A DNA stretch of 64,000 nt from an uncultured Rhodospirillales bacterium. GTDB taxonomy: Bacteria; Pseudomonadota; Alphaproteobacteria; Rhodospirillales; UBA2165. The translations under genes and the position numbers were made by a program. The notes under the pieces are model-generated. The model was not told the origin of the DNA. It did not search any database and saw only the letters and a list, made by a program, of their open reading frames with translations. Positions 8,337 to 16,120 of this stretch are shown here, one piece after another; position 1 is the first letter of the stretch, and every line of letters starts with the position of its first letter. The stretch covers positions 744,001-808,000 of the forward strand of contig CAJXKD010000001.1 of assembly GCA_913055735.1 (NCBI GenBank), read 5' to 3'.

Positions 8337-8953
8337 CTGCCTTTCCAGATTTCCTTGAGGGTTTCGGCGCTGGTCACCTCGCCGAAGATGCGGCGCACGT
8401 TGGCGAGCGTCGCATTGTGCAAGTCGGTCGCGTAGGAGCCGACGCATTCTTCCGGCACCACCACGTAGTAGCCGTTGAAATAGCCGTCGCGGAGCGTCGA
8501 TTCGACGCAGACGTTTGTCGCGACACCCGTCGGCACGATGGTCTTGATCCCGCGGAAGCGCAGAATGCGGTCGAGTTCGGTGCCGAAAAAGGCGCTGTAA
8601 GTGTGTTTTTCGATAACCAGTTCGTCAGACTGCGGCTCGACCCGGTAGAAATCCCAGCCCCAGGTGCCACCCTCGCAACAGATGGCCTCGAGGCCTTTCT
8701 CCTTCCATTTCTCAATGGCTTGATCGGAGAGATATTTGAGTTCGTAGTTGGCCTTGATCCACACGACCGGCACTTTGGCCGCCCGTGCCATCTCGACCAG
8801 CGCGTTGATCTGATCGGCGATGGGTTCGTTGGCCGACATATCGGCACCCGTCTGTTTGTGGATGTAGCCGCCCTCGGCACAGAAATCGTTCTGCATGTCG
8901 ATGACCAGCAGCGCCGTCGTTTCCGGTCTTACTTTTTCGGCGAGTTGCAGCAT
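8333..8953 (-). CDS. Isochorismatase-family cysteine hydrolase (RutB/biuret hydrolase-like)
   Basis: This is a 206-residue cytoplasmic amidohydrolase of the isochorismatase superfamily. The catalytic triad is visible: Asp19 (VIDMQNDF), Lys116 (EKHTYSAFFGT) and Cys149 (GVATNVCVEST). The ATNVCVESTLRDG stretch and the KH.YSAF motif resemble ureidoacrylate amidohydrolase RutB and biuret hydrolases more than true isochorismatases, suggesting C-N bond cleavage of a carbamoyl or amide substrate. It starts four bases after the LigB-like gene and is last in a three-gene minus-strand operon with the extradiol dioxygenase subunits. This points to a pathway that opens a ring and then removes a nitrogen group. 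The substrate is unknown. Confidence 0.85.
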   Translation of the reverse strand: MLQLAEKVRPETTALLVIDMQNDFCAEGGYIHKQTGADMSANEPIADQINALVEMARAAKVPVVWIKANYELKYLSDQAIEKWKEKGLEAICCEGGTWGWDFYRVEPQSDELVIEKHTYSAFFGTELDRILRFRGIKTIVPTGVATNVCVESTLRDGYFNGYYVVVPEECVGSYATDLHNATLANVRRIFGEVTSAETLKEIWKGS

Positions 8954-8957
8954 GACT

Positions 8958-9800
8958 TTAACTCATATCCCAGTAGACGCAGCCCATCCCACAGCGCAGC
9001 TCGACGGCAGGCTCGTAACAGACAGTCTTCGCCGGCCGGTCACCGACCGCGCCCATGGTCACCAGCCAAGCCAATAACTCGCTGGTGCCGCCGTCGCCGG
9101 CAGCGACCATCTTATCGATGGTCGCCTCGCGCAGCACCTTTTCCGGATCGCCCTCTTCCAAGAGCCCCAGGAACCAGCGGTCGAACTTTTCGTCCACGTC
9201 GAAATATTTCGGCCCGCCCGGGTCGTGCGACAGCCCACCCGTCGCCATAAAGGCAACACGCATATCGTCGGGCAATTCGTCGCGCACGATCTTGGCGATG
9301 GTTTGGCCGACCCGATAGCAGTATTCCGGCTGCGGCAGCGGCGGCACCACGCAATTCATATGAATCGGCACCAGCGGGATATCGTAATCGGGCGTCAGGT
9401 AGTAGAGAGGCACCGACCAATTGTCGTCGAACAGCAGCTTGTCGCGGAATGCGAAGCGGATGCCCTCGCGCCCCGCCGCATTCACCAGCGTATCGGCCAC
9501 CTGCTTATTACCCGCCACCTCGTAATGGGGTACCGCCACCCAATCCTTGAACCACTCGGCAGGACCCTCCCATTTGTCGGATGTGCCGACACAGAAATCG
9601 GGCGTGTTCTGAAATTCGAGGTTCAGCACGTGATCGTTGGCGACGCCGATGATCACGTCCGGTCTGGTGTCGCGCAGAATGCGACCCAATTCGGAGAAGC
9701 CGTTGACGAGACTGTCCTGTTCTTCCTTCGGTGCCTTGTCGAGCCAGCCGGTGAGCCCCGGCGCGTGCGACAAGGCGATGGTCGAAACGAGTTGCGCCAT
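8958..9800 (-). CDS. Class III extradiol ring-cleavage dioxygenase, catalytic subunit (LigB family)
   Basis: This is a catalytic subunit of the protocatechuate 4,5-dioxygenase/gallate dioxygenase superfamily, which cleaves catecholic rings next to the hydroxyls with Fe(II) and O2. The expected metal ligands can be placed as His12 (SHAPG), His57 (ANDHVLN) and Glu241 (GGTSELLAW), with the acid-base His192 in ATGGLSHDPGG. These match His12, His61, His195 and Glu242 of Sphingomonas LigB. Length is 280 residues. It lies five bases after the LigA-like gene, so the two form a heteromeric enzyme. The ring substrate cannot be read from the sequence. The adjacent amidohydrolase suggests an N-substituted or amino-aromatic compound. 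Confidence 0.87.
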   Translation of the reverse strand: MAQLVSTIALSHAPGLTGWLDKAPKEEQDSLVNGFSELGRILRDTRPDVIIGVANDHVLNLEFQNTPDFCVGTSDKWEGPAEWFKDWVAVPHYEVAGNKQVADTLVNAAGREGIRFAFRDKLLFDDNWSVPLYYLTPDYDIPLVPIHMNCVVPPLPQPEYCYRVGQTIAKIVRDELPDDMRVAFMATGGLSHDPGGPKYFDVDEKFDRWFLGLLEEGDPEKVLREATIDKMVAAGDGGTSELLAWLVTMGAVGDRPAKTVCYEPAVELRCGMGCVYWDMS

Positions 9801-9805
9801 ATCCC

Positions 9806-10117
9806 TCAGCCCTCCTGATCCGCGCCGTCGACCATGTTCCTGGCATAAACCTGGGCGGCTTCGCTGTTGTTATGGTTGTAGGCGCTGCCGTGAAAGATGC
9901 GCGAAATCTGCGGCAGGAAATATGGGTGCACGCCGAGCTCCGACAGTTTCTTGATGTTTTCGTCGCGGAACGCCTGCTTCTCTTCTTCCGAAAGGCCGTA
10001 CATCTCCATGATCGGTTCGATGTTTTGGCGGAACCGTTGAAAAAGGGTCAGATCGCGGCGCAACTCGAACACCATGAGGTTCGATGGCAGCGTCCGGTTC
10101 GTGTTCATGATGCCCAT
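9806..10117 (-). CDS. Extradiol dioxygenase small subunit (LigA family)
   Basis: This is a small all-helical protein of 103 residues matching the LigA (protocatechuate 4,5-dioxygenase alpha) family, with the segments RFRQNIEPIMEMYGLSEEEKQAF and LGVHPYFLPQISRIFHG. In the known LigAB structure this subunit caps the active site of LigB. The first gene of the minus-strand operon, it starts at an ATG with a GGGAGGA site 4-10 bases upstream. A second in-frame ATG three codons later is less well placed. The stop is five bases before the LigB start. This subunit is separate, whereas gallate dioxygenases often fuse the two. Confidence 0.85.
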   Translation of the reverse strand: MGIMNTNRTLPSNLMVFELRRDLTLFQRFRQNIEPIMEMYGLSEEEKQAFRDENIKKLSELGVHPYFLPQISRIFHGSAYNHNNSEAAQVYARNMVDGADQEG

Positions 10118-10269
10118 TCAAGTCCTCCCAGTCGGCACGCTGGATTACACCGGATGGCAGCGGTGAAGGCAACAACCGGCATCGAATCATGTAAAAGTTG
10201 CATATTTTGCGTAGTCATTGCTCGATTGACGAGCTAGGTTTTCCCCGCACCCCCGACACGGAGACAAAA

Positions 10270-11001
10270 ATGTTCACCAGACTCGCCGTCCTCATTTTTT
10301 TTGTACTATCGGTCGCTGGATGTGTCACGACCGTCCGAACCATCCCGGGTGCCGTTATGGGCAAGAAAATTGCCGTGATCTCGCTGATGGGCGACGAATT
10401 CAGACACGAGGCGAATTACGGAAATGAAGGGAAAATGAACTTTCCCGAGTGGCATATCGACGACTTCATTTTAGGTTTCGTCAATGCCGAACTGAACAAT
10501 GGTGGCAAGGTCAAGCCGGTCGCTATTGAATATGACTACGCCGCCTTCATGGAGATATACGACGTATCAATCGCAACCGAATTTGGCGAAACGCTCCAGG
10601 GAGACATGTCCCGTCTTCTTGCGATCGGAAAAGAAACGACCGATTTCCGTAACATCGATTCCATCAAACCCGAGCTCTTCAAACTCGCCGAGGCCGCCGG
10701 TGCGAACATTCTGGTAGTCTTCACACGCAACAAGCATATACGGAGGGTCGGATATGGACTCGTGGAGAGCCGGGCAGGCCCAGCCGTTTTCGCTTTTATC
10801 GGCATTCGCGTTTTCGATGTGCCCTCGCAAGCGGTGTTGGCGGCGGCAAGCTCCGATACCGCGGACAGGGTCGATCCCGCCATCTGGAGCGGCTCCTTAG
10901 AGACGCTCTCTGCTTCGCAGAAAGGGCTCCTTCGCACCGAAACCGAGAAGCTCATAAGAATGGACCTGATTGCCGCATTGAAGCGGATGGGACTTATTTA
11001 A
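10270..11001 (+). CDS. Putative lipoprotein of unknown function
   Basis: This is a 243-residue protein with a lipoprotein signal peptide: a charged start (MFTR), a hydrophobic core and a lipobox VAGC with the lipidated Cys18. The mature part begins VTTVRTIPGAVMGKKIAVISLMGDEF, followed by an alternating alpha/beta pattern, with no catalytic motif I recognise. The phrase LVVFTRNKHIRRVGYGL and the overall layout recall curli-type or lipid-anchored assembly proteins only loosely. I chose the ATG at 10270 (GGAGA seven bases upstream) over a TTG at 10198 because it gives a clean signal peptide. The gene is divergent from the dioxygenase operon and stands alone. Confidence 0.7.
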   Translation: MFTRLAVLIFFVLSVAGCVTTVRTIPGAVMGKKIAVISLMGDEFRHEANYGNEGKMNFPEWHIDDFILGFVNAELNNGGKVKPVAIEYDYAAFMEIYDVSIATEFGETLQGDMSRLLAIGKETTDFRNIDSIKPELFKLAEAAGANILVVFTRNKHIRRVGYGLVESRAGPAVFAFIGIRVFDVPSQAVLAAASSDTADRVDPAIWSGSLETLSASQKGLLRTETEKLIRMDLIAALKRMGLI

Positions 11002-11035
11002 CACCCATCTCAAGAGCCGGATTTGACCGGAGTTA

Positions 11036-11743
11036 TTACCTCCCCATAACAATATCGGCGGTTTCCTGCGGCATGGATTGCAACAGATGATGATGCGTCG
11101 GCAGCTCGATGGTCTGCCAATCGCTCTGCTGCCGCGTCCAATCCGCGAACTGGTAAAACGGCGTGCCCTTCCTTTCGGTGCATAGCACGTAGACCTTCTC
11201 GGCGATCTTCAAATGATTGCCGTCGACATGGAGCTTCTCGGTAAGGGTCTTCAGCGGCTGCATGGATCCGAGCTCGGTAATCCATTGCCGGTCTTCTTCC
11301 GGCATATTGGGGGAGATGCTGCCTTCGGGCCGCGGCAGCCGCCACCCATCGCCGTGCTCTTTGGCAAGATCGAACATGCGCTGCTGGGTTTCGGGCGGGG
11401 TCAGATCGTTGAGGCTCTGGCCGTCGGCGGGCAGGAACGCATCGAGATAGACGATCCGGTCGATCTTCTGCCATTCCTTGTCGGCGACGCCAGTGATCAC
11501 CATGCCGCCGTAGCTGTGCCCAACCAGGGTGAACCGGTCCAAGCGCTCGAAACGGATGACGCCGCGCACGTCTGCGATATGGGTCGAAAGGTCCACATCC
11601 GGCGTCGCCAGATGGAGCCGCTCGCCGAGCCCCGTATAGGTCACCACAAACACTTCATGACCGGCGGCGCGCAGCACGTCGGCAACCCGTTTATAGCCCC
11701 AGCCGCCAGACCACGCCCCGTGGCACAGTACATATGTTGACAT
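11036..11743 (-). CDS. Alpha/beta hydrolase (esterase-like)
   Basis: This is a 235-residue serine hydrolase of the plant-type methylesterase/salicylate esterase-like group (EstA-like). It begins YVLCHGAWSGGWGYKRVADVLRAAGH, which carries the HGAW oxyanion motif. The nucleophile Ser77 lies in VGHSYGG, and a C-terminal THHHLLQSMPQETADI supplies the catalytic histidine. I chose the ATG at 11743 because a GGAGGGG site precedes it and the protein then starts at the family position (MSTYVLCHG). An upstream in-frame ATG at 11791 adds 16 unmatched residues. The substrate is unknown. The gene is convergent with the lipoprotein gene and lies downstream of the methyltransferase, separated by that gene's terminator. 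Confidence 0.82.
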   Translation of the reverse strand: MSTYVLCHGAWSGGWGYKRVADVLRAAGHEVFVVTYTGLGERLHLATPDVDLSTHIADVRGVIRFERLDRFTLVGHSYGGMVITGVADKEWQKIDRIVYLDAFLPADGQSLNDLTPPETQQRMFDLAKEHGDGWRLPRPEGSISPNMPEEDRQWITELGSMQPLKTLTEKLHVDGNHLKIAEKVYVLCTERKGTPFYQFADWTRQQSDWQTIELPTHHHLLQSMPQETADIVMGR

Positions 11744-11826
11744 GCGGGAATCCCCTCCCATTTTGCTTTGTTCTTCTTGGGAGATATCCAACCCTGTCAG
11801 TCCCGCAGGCGCAACCGCTTTTGCGC

Positions 11827-11857
11827 AAAAAGGTGCCGGCGGGGTACCCCCGCCGGC
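11827..11857 (-). terminator. Rho-independent terminator of the methyltransferase gene
   Basis: A perfect 10-bp GC stem (GCCGGCGGGG / CCCCGCCGGC, loop of 3) lies 30 bases beyond the methyltransferase stop. On the minus strand it is followed by ACC and then TTTTT. Stem, loop and U tract are all in the orientation of the minus-strand gene. Confidence 0.8.
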
Positions 11858-11887
11858 AAGGTAAGGGACGTTATGAGCCGTCCGCCG

Positions 11888-12946
11888 CTAAAGGCGCGCC
11901 TCCAGGATCATGTTGAACGGCGTTTCGAAAGCACGGCGAACCGAACTGAAACCTGCTTTGTTGAGAATACCGGCCAGCCGCCGCTCACCTGCCTGGGCGC
12001 CGAGTGCCAAGCCGACCTCTTCCGAGAGGGAATGAGCGCAGCAGAGCGTTGTCGAAGCGGCATAGTAGAGCTGTCCGACCGGGTTTAGATTGTCCTCCAC
12101 CTTGTCACCGGCAAAGGGCTCAACCACCATAAACACACCATCGTCGGCGAGGGTCGAAGCGACTTGCTTGGCGGCCCCAACGGGATCGCCCATGTCATGC
12201 AGGCAATCGAAGAAACAAACGAAGTCGAACTTCTGGCCGTTTACGCCTTTTGCCGTTCCAACCTCAAATGTCGTCCGGTCGTCGACACCGGATTCCACCG
12301 CGATCTCCCGGGCCGCGGCAATGGAGTCCTCATGTGCATCGAACCCCCAAAATTGAGAATTGGGATAGGCTTCGGCCATGATGACCGTCGAATGCCCGTA
12401 ACCACAGCCGATGTCGGCAACCTTGGCCCCCTTCTTGAGCTTCTCGTCAACACCCTCAAGCGCCGGAATCCAATTCTGGACAAGCTGGCCGCGATAGGAG
12501 TTTCGGAAGAAAGCGGCGACGCCGCAGAATAGCCGGTCGTTGTGCTCACCCCATGGCACGCCGTTCCCCGATCGGAAATCGGCAAGGGTGCGCTGTTCAT
12601 CGAACCACATGGAGGCCGGGACCTCCCACGCAGGCGGCAGGAACACGGGGCTGGTATTGTCCGCAAGGACATAGGCCTGTTCCGGCGGCAACTCGTACGT
12701 CCCGCTTGACGGGTGATAAACGACATATCCGCCGGCAGCTTGAGAATTCAGCCACTCGCGTACATACCGTTCGACACAACCCGCCCGCTTGGCGAGCTCG
12801 GCCGACGTGAGCGGTCCGGCCCCCGCCATCGCTTCGTAGAGGCCGAGTTTGTGGCCCAAGTTGATCATCACGCCGGCATAGCCGGCGGAAAGGTCACTGA
12901 CCGCCCGGTTCAGAAAATCGGTGAGTTTCTGTTCGTCTGTTTGCAT
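11888..12946 (-). CDS. Class I SAM-dependent methyltransferase with N-terminal winged-helix domain
   Basis: This is a 352-residue small-molecule methyltransferase. The N-terminal part (about 1-95) is a winged-helix dimerisation domain of the O-methyltransferase type (GLYEAMAGAGPLTSAELAKRAG, then YVREWLNSQAAGGYV). The C-terminal Rossmann domain has motif I VADIGCGYGHS near 175, the acidic residue of motif II in FWGFDAHE, and FFDCLHDMGDP as the motif IV region. The arrangement resembles the mycobacterial Rv2258c-like group. The substrate is unknown. The gene is divergent from an AraC/GlxA regulator across 140 bases, which makes that regulator a good candidate for its control. It is followed by a strong terminator, so it is probably transcribed alone. 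Confidence 0.85.
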   Translation of the reverse strand: MQTDEQKLTDFLNRAVSDLSAGYAGVMINLGHKLGLYEAMAGAGPLTSAELAKRAGCVERYVREWLNSQAAGGYVVYHPSSGTYELPPEQAYVLADNTSPVFLPPAWEVPASMWFDEQRTLADFRSGNGVPWGEHNDRLFCGVAAFFRNSYRGQLVQNWIPALEGVDEKLKKGAKVADIGCGYGHSTVIMAEAYPNSQFWGFDAHEDSIAAAREIAVESGVDDRTTFEVGTAKGVNGQKFDFVCFFDCLHDMGDPVGAAKQVASTLADDGVFMVVEPFAGDKVEDNLNPVGQLYYAASTTLCCAHSLSEEVGLALGAQAGERRLAGILNKAGFSSVRRAFETPFNMILEARL

Positions 12947-13086
12947 CCTATTGTCTCCAAAACCCTTGGTGTTGCTGAGAGGTGGCGGAGACTAGGCATT
13001 GCAGCGGCGGGCCATTAGAGGGATAATCGCCAATACAGGTTCAAATATGCCAATTTAACTCGGAAATAAGCTGGCGGGAGAACAGG

Positions 13087-14142
13087 ATGTCGGAGAAATC
13101 GAGCCAATTGCACGTGAGTATCGTGGTGATTCCTGAAGCCATGGCATCGACCCTCGTGGGAATGTACGAAGTGCTCGGCTGCTTCGGATTTCTTGGGAGC
13201 ATCGACGATTCGCTTCCGCGAAATTCTCCCTTCCGCGTTGAACTCGTCGCTTCGTCCCGGGCGATACTGAACACCGCAGGCGGCCTGCCCGTTGTTCCGC
13301 AACGGGCCGTAGAAGAGATCGATCACACGGATATCATCATCATCCCTTCCATATTGGTGAATGGCGCCAGTTGGGAAATAGGCCGCTATCCGGAAATGGT
13401 CGACTGGATGAAAGCCATGCATGCTCAAGGGGCGGAGTTGTACTCGGCCTGTTCCGGCGTATTGCTGCTGGCGGAAACCGGGTTGATCGACGGGTTGGAC
13501 GCGACGCTGCATTGGGCTTACGAGGAAATCTTCCGCCAGCGCTTCCCGCAAATTCCTCTAAAGCTGGAAAAGGTCCTCGTCGCGACAGGTAAACGAAACG
13601 AGTTTGTCATGTCCGGCGCCTCGGCCTCCTGGCATGATCTCATCTTCTATCTCGTCTCGCGCCATGTCGGCCCCACCGCGGCTCAGGCCATTTCCAAATT
13701 TTGGCTGCTCCAGTGGCATGCCGACGGGCAGACGCCTTACATAACGTTCCAGGCCAAGCAGAACCATGGCGATGCCGTGATTGCGAAGGTCCAGGAATGG
13801 CTTGCCAAGCACTATATGGCCGCCAATCCGGTTGAAGAGATGGTTGTGCGGTCAGGCCTTCCGGAACGAAGCTTCAAACGCCGGTTCGGCAAGGCGACGG
13901 GCCATACGCCGATTGCCTATGTCCAGCAACTCCGCGTTCATGAGGCCAAACGGCGGCTCGAAAGGACAAATGTGCCTGTCGATGAAATCTGTTGGGCTGT
14001 GGGGTATGAAGATCCGGCATTCTTTCGCCGGCTATTCAAGCGGATTTCGGGAATTACACCCAGCGCCTACCGGCAAAAATTCCAATTGCCTGACTTTTTG
14101 CTCGACGATCTGGGAGAGAACTACTCGGCAGCAGCGGAGTAG
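13087..14142 (+). CDS. AraC-family transcriptional regulator with DJ-1/PfpI-like sensor domain (GlxA type)
   Basis: This is a 351-residue regulator with two domains. Residues about 8-200 form a class I glutamine-amidotransferase-like (DJ-1/PfpI) fold with the nucleophile-elbow region YSACSGVLLLAETGLIDG and the following TLHWAYEE. Residues about 230-335 form the double helix-turn-helix AraC DNA-binding domain (RSGLPERSFKRRFGKATGHTPIAYVQQLR and ICWAVGYEDPAFFRRLFKRISGITPSAYRQKF). GlxA-type regulators typically sense small nitrogen compounds or carnitine-like metabolites. The gene faces away from the methyltransferase gene and likely controls it. An AGGATG-type site with GGGAG upstream supports the ATG at 13087. 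Confidence 0.9.
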   Translation: MSEKSSQLHVSIVVIPEAMASTLVGMYEVLGCFGFLGSIDDSLPRNSPFRVELVASSRAILNTAGGLPVVPQRAVEEIDHTDIIIIPSILVNGASWEIGRYPEMVDWMKAMHAQGAELYSACSGVLLLAETGLIDGLDATLHWAYEEIFRQRFPQIPLKLEKVLVATGKRNEFVMSGASASWHDLIFYLVSRHVGPTAAQAISKFWLLQWHADGQTPYITFQAKQNHGDAVIAKVQEWLAKHYMAANPVEEMVVRSGLPERSFKRRFGKATGHTPIAYVQQLRVHEAKRRLERTNVPVDEICWAVGYEDPAFFRRLFKRISGITPSAYRQKFQLPDFLLDDLGENYSAAAE

Positions 14143-14157
14143 ATCGGTCCGCGAGAT

Positions 14158-14511
14158 TCACCGCTTGGCAAATTGCCGGATAAAGCTTTCCTTATCCTGG
14201 GGAAGTTCGAACAGCAGCTTGAAGCTTTTTTTCATCATGGCGTCATCGACGTCCTCGAGCGAGACACTCCAATATCCCTTGCAGTTCTCGTCGAGCCAAT
14301 CTTCCAAGGTAGTGATGGATTGAGAGGTATCGTAAACGACGCCGCACGTAAACTTACGCCGGGCAGGTTTGCGGTCTTCCTCTTCGGGCACCTCGACTTC
14401 ATCAGGCACCTTGGCTTCTTCAGGCGCCTCGCCATCCATATGGGCGTCGTCTCCCTTAGGTTGATCCGGCATGCCTAGCTGCTCTTTGAATGGGTTAGAA
14501 TCTGTCTGCAC
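14158..14511 (-). CDS. Small acidic protein of unknown function
   Basis: This is a 117-residue protein I do not recognise. The N-terminal half is disordered and strongly acidic (EAPEEAKVPDEVEVPEEEDRKP). The C-terminal half (RKFTCGVVYDTSQSITTLEDWLDENCKGYWSV, then DDAMMKKSFKLLFELPQDKESFIRQF) looks like a compact alpha/beta domain, and its FELPQDKESF resembles the end of small response-adaptor or PilZ-like folds only in a general way. GTG at 14511 has a GAGGA site seven bases upstream. The TTG one codon earlier and the ATG at 14472 are alternatives. It is convergent with the AraC regulator (15-base gap), and codon use looks normal, so it is probably a real gene. Confidence 0.6.
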   Translation of the reverse strand: MQTDSNPFKEQLGMPDQPKGDDAHMDGEAPEEAKVPDEVEVPEEEDRKPARRKFTCGVVYDTSQSITTLEDWLDENCKGYWSVSLEDVDDAMMKKSFKLLFELPQDKESFIRQFAKR

Positions 14512-14831
14512 CAACTCTTCCTCAACAACAGGTAGGGATTGTCAGGCGAATGGACAATGTAGCGCAAAGCCGTCCGGCGCGATGTGATGCCTATCACCTG
14601 AAATCCCACAATTTCGGGCTCTTTTTGCACCTCGGCAGTTTTCCGGCACCAAATAAAAAAAGTGGCTGAATTCTGCCGATAATCCTGCCAAAAATTTGCC
14701 GCTCTTTGCTGGAGACCCCATATATGAGGGGTCCTTTGAGGGTGCCGCTCCGGTTAACGGATGGGGATAGAATGTCCCCCGGCGAAAGGGCGAACATAAC
14801 GACATCTGGTTCGACAGGAGGTCGACGGCGG
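14512..14831 (+). promoter_or_regulatory. Control region with sigma-28-like promoter element
   Basis: This 320-base gap has no credible gene. It contains GCCGATAA at 14675-14682, an exact match to the sigma-28 (FliA) -10 element, with TAAA at 14654-14657, 17 bases upstream (15-16 is usual). A hairpin with arms GACCCC/GGGGTC around an ATATATGA loop lies at 14714-14733 in the presumed leader. An AGGAGGT ribosome site sits about 10 bases before the ATG at 14832. The leader would be about 140 bases. Confidence 0.4.
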
Positions 14832-16055
14832 ATGACGGCATTAGCGGCGTTTGACCCGCAGGTAACTGCGATCAATACCCTGACCGGTGGCGTGAACTCC
14901 ATCGATCGGGCGCTCGTGCTTGGCCAAGGTCAAGCACAGACGGCTGCCGCCCGCAGCATCGGGGCTTTGTTCACCAACCGGCTCAATGAGGCCCGGGCCG
15001 CACTGGCAGCAGGCGCTTCCAGCCCGCTTATCGATTCCCTGGCTCGTCAACAATCTCTCCTGGTCAGCCGCCAGGAAAGGGTCAACGAGGCGCTCGCCGT
15101 CCTCAATCAGGCCGACACGCAGATCACCTATATCAAGGGGTGGATCGAGCGGCTGCGCGACAGCGTCGATTCCTATGAGGCCAGCGACATTACGGCGTCC
15201 GAGTTGATCACCGAATGGGACAACGCCATCCGTAAGATCAACGAACTGAGCGATGCCGGCGCCCAGACCTATTTCGACGCCGGCGTCTACTATGAAAAGA
15301 ATCTGATCGGCTCGAACTCGCGTACGTCCTTCGGCACACAGGTTCTCTTGGCGCCGTACGACTCCACCAACAATACGCTGCAGATCGACGGCATCTATCT
15401 GGGTACCGACTATTACATCACCGAAGACGGCAGCGGCGACGTCTTCCTGTCGGATGCCGGGTTCCGTGCGTCCGAGGACGACACCGCTACCATCTATGAG
15501 TACTCGAGCTATCCGGACACGTTGACCGGCGTCTCGACGGCGACGTCGAACATTACGGTGAACAGCTTCGATACATCCACAGGCACGATCCAGTTTACCT
15601 CCGGCGACACGGGCACCATCGACGGTACGGTGACGCGGGGCGGATTGAAACTGCTTGACTCGTTTCTTTATCAATCGGCCGGCGCAGGAACCTTCGATGC
15701 CACGGCCGCCGAGAGCGACCTCGACGAGGCCGAATCCATTCTTTTGCTCGCCGAGGCCGAGTTCGATCTTTCGCGTCGCACCCTCGAAACACGGGCGACG
15801 GTCTTCGCTTCAGCGATTACGGGACTAGAACGGGAAATCCAGGAGCAACTGGAAGACATCAACAGCGAAAAAGAAGCCGACCTTCTGTCGGCCGAACTGG
15901 ACTACAGCGTCGCGCAGCTGAACTTTGCCTTGCTGGCCAGCCGTGGCAACACCTTGATCCTCAGCCTGATCAACTCCCAGGATGCTCAAGAGGACAAGGA
16001 CAACATCGCCAGCGGTAAGCTGATTGCCGGCGCTGTCTACAGCGAAACGGCCTAG
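14832..16055 (+). CDS. Flagellin-shaped protein of unknown function
   Basis: This is a 407-residue protein with no family I can name. Its build resembles flagellin or a hook-associated filament protein. There is an N-terminal helical segment (about 1-150, with repeated Gln/Arg/Leu heptad-like spacing such as ARQQSLLVSRQERVNEALAVL). A variable central beta-rich, Thr/Ser/Asp-rich region follows (about 160-300, with many GT, DT and YD pairs). The C-terminal helical segment (about 305-395) ends LDYSVAQLNFALLASRGNTLILSLINSQD. It has no signal peptide and no cysteine, again like flagellins. The start ATG has a strong AGGAGGT site. A FliA-like promoter element lies upstream. It stands alone, away from any flagellar cluster in this window. 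Alternatives are a type I secreted or surface-layer-like protein. Confidence 0.65.
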   Translation: MTALAAFDPQVTAINTLTGGVNSIDRALVLGQGQAQTAAARSIGALFTNRLNEARAALAAGASSPLIDSLARQQSLLVSRQERVNEALAVLNQADTQITYIKGWIERLRDSVDSYEASDITASELITEWDNAIRKINELSDAGAQTYFDAGVYYEKNLIGSNSRTSFGTQVLLAPYDSTNNTLQIDGIYLGTDYYITEDGSGDVFLSDAGFRASEDDTATIYEYSSYPDTLTGVSTATSNITVNSFDTSTGTIQFTSGDTGTIDGTVTRGGLKLLDSFLYQSAGAGTFDATAAESDLDEAESILLLAEAEFDLSRRTLETRATVFASAITGLEREIQEQLEDINSEKEADLLSAELDYSVAQLNFALLASRGNTLILSLINSQDAQEDKDNIASGKLIAGAVYSETA

Positions 16056-16072
16056 ACCTCCTAGCCGTCAAA

Positions 16073-16113
16073 TCCGGTCAACTGGACCTAGACCATGGGT
16101 CCGGTTGGCCGGA
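16073..16113. terminator. Long bidirectional terminator hairpin between convergent genes
   Basis: The 16-base arms TCCGGTCAACTGGACC and GGTCCGGTTGGCCGGA pair fully with two G-U wobbles around a 9-base loop. It lies in the 65-base gap between the ends of the flagellin-shaped gene and soeC. No strong U tract is present on either side, so termination may be weak or may be followed by RNA processing. Confidence 0.6.
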
Positions 16114-16120
16114 TACGTTT

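Noticed and set aside
14660..14676. Possible sigma-54 promoter (GG-N9-GC)
   Set aside because: Spacing is 9 rather than 10 between GG and GC and the flanks do not match TGGCAC/TTGC.
14706..14831. N-terminal extension of the flagellin-shaped gene from an ATG at 14706
   Set aside because: No ribosome site, basic low-complexity residues, and a strong AGGAGGT site precedes the ATG at 14832.
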